DNA from: Monodelphis domestica
Lineage: Eukaryota; Chordata; Mammalia; Didelphimorphia; Didelphidae
Length of the DNA: 64,000 nt
Direction of reading: 5' to 3'
Assembly (NCBI RefSeq): GCF_027887165.1
Contig: NC_077232.1
Span: 1,188,965 to 1,252,964, forward strand
The notes under the pieces were generated by a model that was not told the origin of the DNA, made no database searches, and saw only the letters and a list, made by a program, of their open reading frames with translations. Below, piece after piece: positions 56,501 to 64,000 of the stretch. Positions within the stretch are counted from its first letter, which is position 1. Each line of letters starts with the position of its first letter. The position numbers were made by a program, and so were the translations under genes.

Positions 56501-59500
56501 CCCCCAAGCAGCGGGCTTCTCGGGGATCTTTCGAGGGAGCACACAAACTTCCACAGAGCGTCTTCCTATCTTTGCTGCCTGGGTCAGGAGGGAAGGCTGG
56601 GCCTCAGGAAGCAGTAGCCTGACTGAATCCAGCCCCAAAAGTTCAGCGTTGAGCTTTCGAATGCCCCATGACACACGTTCCCTCGAAAAACACACTCCTG
56701 GAGGAGCCTAGCTCCAAAGCGCCTGCTCTCTGGTCTGCTTGGGCTTCAGCCTCCCTTTATCCAGCAAGTCAACAACCCCACATCACATTGGCTACAGACA
56801 TCAGCTTTCAAGTTAGGTATGAAGGGAATTCCACCTTACCTATGATATGAATGATAAACAGACAAAAATTACACCTAAATGGGGAAAAAAAAATTGAAAG
56901 GAACCGTCAGCATGAAAGACAATGAAATGTGCAAAATCATACAGGAGGAAAACCACCACAATTTTGGAGATACTTAGCTCTGCAGAGTACTCCACTGCAG
57001 CTGGGCCGCTCCAACACAGCACACCGGGCCCTTCCCTCCGGAGGGGCCGAGAGCGCCACCCAACGCTACGAGATTGCTCCCCCAGAGCTTTTCTGAGGCT
57101 ACGGATTCTACGGATTCCTCCAGGGACAGTTATCACTTAGGAGAAGAGCTGTGTGCAAGGTCCACAGAACCAAGAAGCCCTTTCTTTGTCTTAAGGTTGC
57201 ATCGTGGCCCTGCCCAAGGCAGACCTCCCTGCATGGTCAGTCCTAACACCGGGCCCTCCTGCCCTTCAGCAGGAGCCAGTGAGGGAGCTGGGGGCTCCTT
57301 TGGGGCCAGGGGCCTCTTCCAGAAGATAGCTAACCCTATCTGGAAGAAAGGGGAGTGCCCCTGTGGCCGGGCACCAGCAGAGGAGGGGGCATGCTGAAGA
57401 ATCAAGGACCTGAAAATGGCAGCCACAGCAGCACCTTTACCGGCAGGGACCTAGGGTGTGTGGAGGGGGGACTGGGTGGTCTGAGTCCACTCTAAAATCA
57501 GAGCGAGCTCCTCGCCTCACACCTTTGCACTGGGGGGAGGTCCACCAACTTCAGAGCAAGTTTTGTCTCGATGCCCCCAAACGGCCAGTTCTCTGCTCTT
57601 CAGTAACTGCTTCCCGCGCACAGGACATGCTTTCCCAATGAGAAGGGAAGGAAGGTTACTCAAACCCGCTAGGATGGTGCTAAGCACACCAAGGCCTTCA
57701 CTGACGGCCTCATGGCTCCTTTTTAAAGATGAGAGTCTATTTGCCTCACTCCTGGAGAACTATTTATGCGGCAAAGAAAAAAATGACATAAAAAGAATCC
57801 CTCGACTTCCAACTTCAGCCCTTTGCCAACAAGCTGGTCCTCCTTCCCAAACATGAAGTAGGCAGCGGCCAGTTCACGATCCGAGGTCAGACTGGGCATC
57901 CCTTGGACCCCTCAGTAGTTTCAGGGTGGGGGGAGGTGATGCAAGCTAACCAGACACACGGAGCCCAAACAGCCAAGGAAAGCTTGAACTCACTGCCCAG
58001 ATTAGATCTGCACCCCATGCAGGGAGCAAGTTAGTTCATCTCCTGCCAGGCAGCAATGACTGCTATTGGTTTAGAATCCAGCCAGGCTGCGGTTGGCTTG
58101 TCTTTTGCTTAGATGGGGGGTGGAGGATGGGCTGCAGGCGGGAAACCACGTTCTGCCAGACGACTCACTACTCTAGAATGGGTCGTGTTAAAGGACTCGC
58201 CGAGTCCAATTGTATAGCTCAACAACTTCTCAAAAGGTTGCCTCCACTTTACGTAGGAAAGCACTGCTCAGTCCGCCTTCAGAAAGGCCCAGGGACGGAG
58301 GCCTGAGCCTCCACCTCAACAGCGGGTGAAAACAGGGCCCGGCTGGGAGCGCTCGAAGGAGAGAAGACGCCAGGCGCCCACGTCCACCTTAAAGGCGACT
58401 GACCCCAAACTAAGGGCTGCGTTCTAGGACCCCCCCCCCCCCCGGCCCCTCTGTGCCCGATCTGATTCATGAAGGCCACTAACCTTGGGATCGTTCTCCG
58501 CTTCATCTTCTTCTTCTCCCTCTTCTTCACCCTCTAATTCCTGCGGACAAGACAGACAACAATGAGTCGAGGAAAGGTTTCTTGGCAGCAGCCCTCTCCA
58601 CAGGCCCCCAGGCAGACCAGGAATGCCCCCCCCGCCCCCCCAGCAGAAGCATCACTGAATGGATGGTGACAAACATCTCGTCCAGCATCAAGCCGAACTT
58701 CTCCAAGTGGGACAAGCTTGCGCTGCCGTGGCCAGTAAGAGCGCGGTCCTCAAACCAAATCCAAAATATGTGCAGCCAGCCCGCGCTACGGTGTCTCCCC
58801 TCACCCTGAGACAACCTACAGCAACCCCCCAAGTCAACGCGGAACAGATCTCACCTCTTCTTCCCCTTCCTCGCCTTCTTCAAACTGAAAAATGGAAAAA
58901 CACTTTTAGACTTGGAGAACAGAAGAGCACTTCACAGACAACTCGGGCTGACGGTGCCCAGTCCCCAAAGCCACGGGAAATCTTGCCCTATACTCACGGT
59001 GCTAGCCAGGCGACGGCACCATCCCCTGGACCGCTGACCCACTGCTGAGAAGCAGAGGCCAGAGCTCCTTCAAGCTGACCACAGCACTGAGGAGGAGGAG
59101 GAGGCTGGCTCGGGACAAGAAGCGACTGCCCCGCAGAGCGAGGGAAAGGGCCCAAGAAAGCGGCCACGAGACACCCACAGGCCATGGGTACCTGCTGATC
59201 AGATCCGCTTGGGGAAAGGGCACTAGAGCGCCCTGCCACCTCCCACCCCAGGGTTCACGGGGCGCTGAGGCTGGAAAAGACCTTTCAATTCTCGGCAAGG
59301 CCGGTCTAAGGAACTCTAGACCGTTTCCTCTGACACCCTGGTTGTTCTGCTGTAGAGTAGAAATCCCTGCATAGAACAAGTCGAGCCTTTGGCACACGTC
59401 AGGTCACACTAGTTGATCTCAAACCAATTGCTCTTGAAGCCAGTCACGTGGCTGGGGCGCTAAGAGCCCCTGGAAGGGCACACAGTCACCCGGTGTGGAC

Positions 59501-62500
59501 GACAGGACTACAAGGGAAGCACCCTTGGGTGTTCTCTCCCTGGATGTGGGTCTGCAGCCCAGGAGCCTTGCCTGGGCCACACAGAGCTGTAGCGGCACTT
59601 GGAGGCCCCCTCAATGGGAACTTACACGGGACAAGACGAGGAGGCAGCACGGGGCCGCTCTTAACTAAATGCTCCACCTCGTACACGTGTCTGTGCGACA
59701 TCAGCTGAACGCAAGGGGCTGCTCCTCAAAACAAGAACTGAGGCACTCTTGTCAACCCTCGGGAAAGCGGCCCTTGTCCTGCTGCAGGGTTGGCCAGAGC
59801 TAGCCGAGGTTTCAGGATCAGGGGGACCCTCACTGGCGAGTCTGCCTACACAGGATGAGGCATCCCGCATCAGGCAGGGACCAGCAGGGTGGAACCCAGA
59901 GAAGAAGACCCCTGCTGCTCCCTGAAGGCCCACCCTTTCTTTGAAGATCACCTCAAGCATCACCTCTTCCAGGAAGCCTTCCAAGCCCTACACACCTCTA
60001 GAAGCAAGCCTGCTGAAGGCTCCCTCCTTTGTAGATCAGCTCTCGACCTTGGCGGCTTGCCCCTTTCTCCCCTGACCAGGACCAGAAGCTCCACGAGGGG
60101 AGGTACCCCAGCCCCTCGTTCAAGGGCTCCATTCACAAGAGACAAGAGCCGTGACGGTTAAGAACAGGCAGGCCACCAATAAAAACGGTTCTCCCTGCAC
60201 CCCCCCTCATGCTCCCCTGGCATGGGCCCAAGGAAGCTGGGCTCACGTGAGTTCTACCTGTTTGCCCTCTGGGCTCGCACGTCTTTGTCTGTAAGGGTCC
60301 CACCTAGGACGGGGGACAGAGGGAAAGCAGGAGCAAAGAGGCCCAAGGAAGCACAAGGCTTCCCGACGGCGGCGGCACCTGCATTTGTCAGGCGTGGGAG
60401 CCAGCTGCCCAAAGAGCGCCTCTTAGGAGTGGGAGGAAGGAGCTCCTATTTCCCTAGGCTTGGCCTGGAATGCACCAAGCTATGCGCCAAGCTGCTGGCA
60501 GTAGAGGTTACATGTCAACAGACCAATGATCCAAGAACAATAGGCTCTCTCGAGATGGCAGTCAAGCCCCCTCCTGGTTCTTGCTATTCCCACAGAGGGG
60601 GGAGGACCCTGGAGAAAGAGCAGATTTTCACCCGGATACCAGCAAGTAAACCCTCGGGCCAGATGTCTGTCCCGAGGAAAGCAAACCTAGAAACATCCTC
60701 TTCCTCTCACCCAACATTAAAGCACGTGAGTACACAAAATCGGAGAGAACCCCCGGCTAGGCTTTGTGCTCCCGGTCCTTCCGCTGTCCAAGCTTAGTTT
60801 CCTCCTCTAAAGACCGAGGACTCCACGACTGAGCAGAGCTCCAAGAGACCCTGGACGCATGCTCACACCCATCCAGACCCAGCAGCGCCTCCCACCAACG
60901 CGGATATACATACATTATCATCATCCTCGATGGCTTCTCCAGTAAAATAAAGGACGGCACGTGGAACTATCCTCTCACGGAAGAAGTGTCCAATTTCAAA
61001 GTCTGAAGCTAATGTAAATTCTGAATCTTCATCCTGCGGGGAAAACTCCACTATTAACCACACACTGTCAGTCTCACGTCTGCAAAGGAGGAAAAGCCCA
61101 AGTGGGAACTGCCCACTGGCTTCTTAGGAAGAGCGGTCAGTTCGTTTTGGTCGTGACGGTCCATCAAGGACCAGTTCTGGAAACTGCACCCAACAGAAGC
61201 CCACTCACTGTCTTGGCTTCCAACACTATCTGTGGCATTTGAATATTCAGCTCTCCTACTGGGAACCCTTCAGGAAGTCCTAGAGGGCGGGCGAGCTCCG
61301 CCTTTCAGACATCTTGACAAGTGCAGAGGAGGGGTAGCAATTGGGCTCCTGGACTACTAGTACCACCACCACCACCACCCAGATCCAGCACTGAACTGGG
61401 GACACACAGAAACGAGGAGCAGAGCTTAAGAACACAGAGAAGTCTAAGACAGCCCCTGGAGAATAAAGCTGTGAAACAAGCTTACCAGCGACTCTCCATC
61501 CCCAGATACTGTAAAAACAAAGAAAAAATCCAATTAATCTTTTAAAAAATGCCCTGCACTGCCATCCCCAGCCCAACTGACTTCATGAGGAACCAAACAT
61601 TTCACAACTCTTTCACAACAACATTTAATGATTTTTTCCATGGAAATGACCAAGTTTGAACACTTCAAGAAAGAGGCCTCCCAAGGCTATCTGGGACCTG
61701 TTTGAGCACTTCCTCCTCCCCAGTGATCAAGGCCAGTCTCTCTTTCCCACACAGCCACCCCCGATCTCTTCTCCTGTAACCGGAAGGAATGGGTCTGGGC
61801 TTGAACTGGCCTGGTCATTCCCCAGGGCTACAAGTATCAGTAAGTAAGTAAACTGAGTAAGTCGGGCGTGCTCATGAGTAAGAAGGGAGCAGGCAGCACT
61901 CCCACCCAGCCCCACAGGGACACCAGGGATGGAGGAAAGCAGAAAACCAGCTTCTCTGGGCTGTGAGCATCCTCCCCTGCTCAGAACCTCAATCAGACAC
62001 AAAAGAAAATTCTGCCACAGAATCTGGCCCCTGGCCCTCATGGCCAGCCTGTGAGACATGGTGTGGTGGCAGCTGCAGGAGGTTTGGCTCTGAGGGTACC
62101 GTGCCAGGGTGCCTTTCTCTGTCTCACTTTCCACCTACGTCTGTAAAATGGGGATGGGGAGGGTCTCCCTTCTTCGCGTTACACCACCAGAAGCCTGTGT
62201 CCCAAGTCTCCCCACTTCTGTGAAACCCTAGCTAGGATACAGACTAGACTTTCTCTCTAACCCTTACCTTCCGTCTCAGAATCAAAACTGTATTAGTTCC
62301 AAGGCAGAAGAGGGTATGGCCTTGGTAATGGGCATTAAGTGACTTGCCCAGGGTCACCCAGCTAGAAAGGGTCTGAGGTTGCATTTGAACCTTGGACCTC
62401 CCATCCCTAGACCTGGTTCTCAATCCACTCATTCACCAAACTGCCCTGCCTCCTCAGACTAGATTTTAAAGTCAATCCAAGATCTCAAGGCCAGGCCTTA

Positions 62501-63730
62501 CCTTTGATGGGGCTAAAGAAGTTAAAAAAGGAATCGTTGGGGACTTGCTTAGTGACTGTCCTCACGGTGCCACGGCCCTTATGTTTCTGCTTTTTCTTGA
62601 TTGTTTTCACGGTGACGTTCTTGCCCTTCTTCCACTCGATAGTGCACCTGAGGGAGCAGAACCCATTGACGGCATGAACACATTCCAAGGCTCCCCAACC
62701 CAGTGAGCGTGCGCTCGGGGAAGGAGCTGGCCCTGACTGCTCCCCAGCAGTCCCTCAAGCTTCAGGCCAAGGCCAGTCTACTTGAAGGAAAAGCTTCTTT
62801 CCTAAACTGTTCACGAGTGGTCACGGACAGCCCAAGTCTAAAGAACCCCAACCAGAGAATGTCAGAAAGCCGACGGCCACGGGATGACTGGCCAGGCCTG
62901 TCTCACCCCTTTGTCCAGGACAACAATCCTGTCAGGGCTGGGGGGGGGGGGGGGGGGGTGTACAGGGGTTCTGCCGAGGCAGGGCAGGTGGAGGCCCCAA
63001 AGCTTGCACCCCAACAACCCTCACTAAGGGTCAGTGAGGTGAAGCAACCTGGTTCCCTACCCCCCAAATGCAGACCCAATTCCCACAGCCTTAGAAAACA
63101 AAGTGGACACCGAAGCGATCGCTAAAAGCCCCCAGAAAGAGGTGCAGCGGGTGCTTCCTAATCATGCCGACTTCACCAAGCACAGGGAGGTCTGGTCTGC
63201 TCACGTTAAAAGTGGGAGGGGGGCAGCATAGAAGTGAGCGAGTACCGGTGCAAGCCAGCCCTCCCCCACTCACAGACCAAGTGTTTCTATGAGGGCTTGT
63301 GGCCACCTGGAGCCGCAGTGGGAGTCTGCCACACCTGGGGACACGGAGCACCCCCCCCCCCCATCAGGTTTTTTGGTGCAACAAGGAGATCAGTGCCGAG
63401 CACAGACACTTAGTATTTGCTTCCTTCCCTCTCCCCCTTTGAACGTGTGGTGGCCCCATCCCAGAGAACCCAAGTGTCCCGAGGGCAGGGGCTGCCTCAC
63501 CTCATCTGACACATAGTAAGAGCTGAACAAATGCTCACTGAATGGGGGGACAAATCATCTCCCCAAGAGAAGCGCCATCTTCTTCCTTACCCTTCACAGT
63601 CTACTATTTCCGGGCCTTCGAAGGAGAAGGGGTCTGTGGTGTCTGGCTCGGATTTCATCTTGTAAGTCTTAGTCAGGACAGAATTGGTAAAGTAGTCGTT
63701 GGGCTCAAAGTGGAACTCTAACGAGAAGGA
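52697..63730 (-). CDS. NAP1L4: NAP1L4, C-terminal part (seven exons with introns)
   Basis: Nucleosome assembly protein 1-like 4, a histone chaperone that binds core and linker histones and shuttles between cytoplasm and nucleus. Spliced coding segments of 140, 146, 23, 120, 30, 57 and 39 nt give 185 codons including the stop, with all phases consistent. The product follows human from about residue 205: LEFHFEPNDYFTNSVLTKTY, MKSEPDTTDPFSFEGPEIVD, WKKGKNVTVKTIKKKQKHKG, DEDSEFTLASDFEIGHFFRE, VPRAVLYFTGEAIEDDDN, then the acidic tail. It contains the second half of the NAP fold, a basic KKKQKHKGRG patch and the acidic C-terminus. The last exon adds RECGQPAECKQQ, a NAP1L1-like prenylation-type ending. 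Upstream exons lie beyond 64000. Same order and strand relative to PHLDA2 as in human. Confidence 0.97.
52712..52717 (-). promoter_or_regulatory. NAP1L4: NAP1L4 poly(A) signal (ATTAAA)
   Basis: The common ATTAAA variant on the minus strand, with cleavage expected near 52695. A weaker AGTAAA at 53301-53306 could serve a shorter 3' UTR. Confidence 0.65.
53586..58483. other. NAP1L4 last intron (4.9 kb)
   Basis: Largely unique sequence, GC-rich near the 3' exon. A reverse-strand frame of 471 codons (53420-54835) overlaps the terminal exon out of phase and has no recognised similarity. A ggcat pentamer run lies at 55149-55172. No other gene recognised. Confidence 0.5.
58484..58540 (-). CDS. NAP1L4: NAP1L4 coding exon (acidic tail)
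   Basis: Acceptor tgtccgcag, donor gttagt. Encodes ELEGEEEGEEEDEAENDPK, matching human ELEGDEEGEDEDDAEINPK. Phase 0 at both ends. Reading on through the donor would give a different tail starting with V, as in the 375-residue human form, but here no stop follows at once. Confidence 0.93.
58855..58884 (-). CDS. NAP1L4: NAP1L4 coding exon, 30 nt
   Basis: Acceptor catttttcag, donor gtgaga. Encodes FEEGEEGEEE, identical to the start of the human acidic tail. Phase 0 at both ends. Confidence 0.93.
58885..60913. other. NAP1L4 intron, no gene seen
   Basis: Unique sequence with an L2-like stretch near 59930-60080 (atcacctcttccaggaagcc). No small RNA gene could be identified by eye. Confidence 0.45.
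60914..61033 (-). CDS. NAP1L4: NAP1L4 coding exon
   Basis: Acceptor ttttccccgcag, donor gtatgt. Encodes DEDSEFTLASDFEIGHFFRE then RIVPRAVLYFTGEAIEDDDN, identical to human as far as I recall. It is the most conserved exon in the window. Confidence 0.98.
61486..61508 (-). CDS. NAP1L4: NAP1L4 23-nt microexon
   Basis: Acceptor tttttacag, donor gtaagc. With one carried-in nucleotide it encodes VSGDGESL (human ASGDGESL). Needed to keep frame between its neighbours. Confidence 0.93.
61509..62501. other. NAP1L4 intron with antisense SINE
   Basis: Unique sequence plus the SINE at 62248-62455. No gene recognised. Confidence 0.5.
62248..62455 (-). mobile_element. SINE1_MD-like copy in NAP1L4 intron
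   Basis: Antisense on + but in the same direction as NAP1L4 transcription: taacccttaccttccgtctc, gttccaaggcagaagagggt, cccagggtcacccagctag and ccttggacctcccatcccta. Among the best preserved copies here. Confidence 0.85.
62502..62647 (-). CDS. NAP1L4: NAP1L4 coding exon
   Basis: Acceptor ctgctccctcag, donor gtaagg. Encodes (G)CTIEWKKGKNVTVKTIKKK, QKHKGRGTVRTVTKQVPNDS and FFNFFSPIK, matching human with few changes. Carries the basic nuclear-targeting-like patch. Confidence 0.97.
62648..63590. other. NAP1L4 intron
   Basis: Contains a long G run near 62941-62957, a C run near 63350-63361 and an L2-like 3' end near 63385-63545 (gctgaacaaatgctcactga). No gene recognised. Confidence 0.5.
63591..63730 (-). 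CDS. NAP1L4: NAP1L4 coding exon (first in window)
   Basis: Acceptor cttcctccccag, donor gtaagg. Encodes SFSLEFHFEPNDYFTNSVLT, KTYKMKSEPDTTDPFSFEGP and EIVDCE plus two nucleotides of the next codon. Human reads SFVLEFHFEPNDYFTNSVLT. No earlier exon is seen between 63731 and 64000. Confidence 0.97.
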
Positions 63731-64000
63731 CTGGGGAGGAAGCAAAATGTGGGTCACCCAGAGGGTACGAGTGAGAAGGACGGATGATGCTCCGTCAGGC
63801 CCCAAAGTCCTGCCACCATGCCAGCACTGAGCTCCAAGCATCGGCTCTAGAAGATGCCTTCAGCCCTCCATCCACAAGCACACCAGGAGCTCCCTCGTAC
63901 CCACTTGGCGTTCGGCACCTTTATTATCCTGGACGTCCCTTCCCAGCCTCAGGTCCAGCCAGCCAGGTCGCCCCTGTCTGGGCACAGACTCTGAGCAGGC

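Noticed and set aside
58885-62501. H/ACA snoRNA in NAP1L4 introns (human carries SNORA54 in this gene)
   Set aside because: No hairpin-hinge-hairpin with a convincing ACA box could be identified by eye; a covariance-model search would decide.
63731-64000. Search for another NAP1L4 exon upstream of 63730
   Set aside because: No frame resembles the preceding human segment (EFWFTIFRNVDML and following).

Overview
This is vertebrate nuclear DNA, almost certainly from a marsupial. The repeats I recognise are marsupial types: several copies of a tRNA-derived SINE of the didelphid SINE1_MD kind, a tRNA SINE with an RTE/BovB-like tail, 5'-truncated L1 copies with the marsupial-type 3' UTR, MIR/CORE-SINE relics and two retroviral LTR fossils. 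The species cannot be fixed from the sequence. The identifiable genes have introns, GT/AG splice sites and poly(A) signals, and much of the window is GC-rich.

The gene content is the distal part of the mammalian 11p15.5-type CDKN1C/KCNQ1 domain, in the same order and orientation as in human. SLC22A18 (+) is present as its last six coding exons (7600-27782). PHLDA2 (-) is complete (about 33008-34230). NAP1L4 (-) is present as its last seven exons (about 52697-63730). The 5' half of SLC22A18 lies left of the window and the 5' half of NAP1L4 lies right of it. SLC22A18 is an MFS transporter, PHLDA2 a small PH-domain growth restrainer of placenta, and NAP1L4 a histone chaperone. They share a neighbourhood rather than a pathway. 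In eutherians SLC22A18 and PHLDA2 are maternally expressed; nothing here shows whether that holds in this animal.

The most striking bulk feature is tandem repeats: a 5.5 kb CA-rich satellite (1-5515), a 29-bp minisatellite (6133-6372), a 2.4 kb 28-bp-type minisatellite (8357-10745), a 2.2 kb TTCA/CTCA array (29843-32010), pyrimidine arrays at 34280, 36040 and 42560, and smaller arrays at 18195 and 48478. The long open frames running through them are artefacts of composition.

The stretch 37714-44625 is a graveyard of mobile elements: two LTR fossils in opposite orientation, a truncated L1, and inside that L1 a 588-bp insert that begins with an almost perfect 5S rRNA, continues into non-5S sequence containing a MIR, ends in a poly(A) and is flanked by a 14-bp target-site duplication. 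That 5S-headed retrocopy is the best candidate for something undescribed. Second is a roughly 0.4 kb inverted duplication (47646-48079 and 49537-49930) whose arms each carry a CTCF-like core.

All gene calls rest on comparing translated exons with remembered human proteins. Exon edges were set by splice consensus and phase, which close correctly across every junction.
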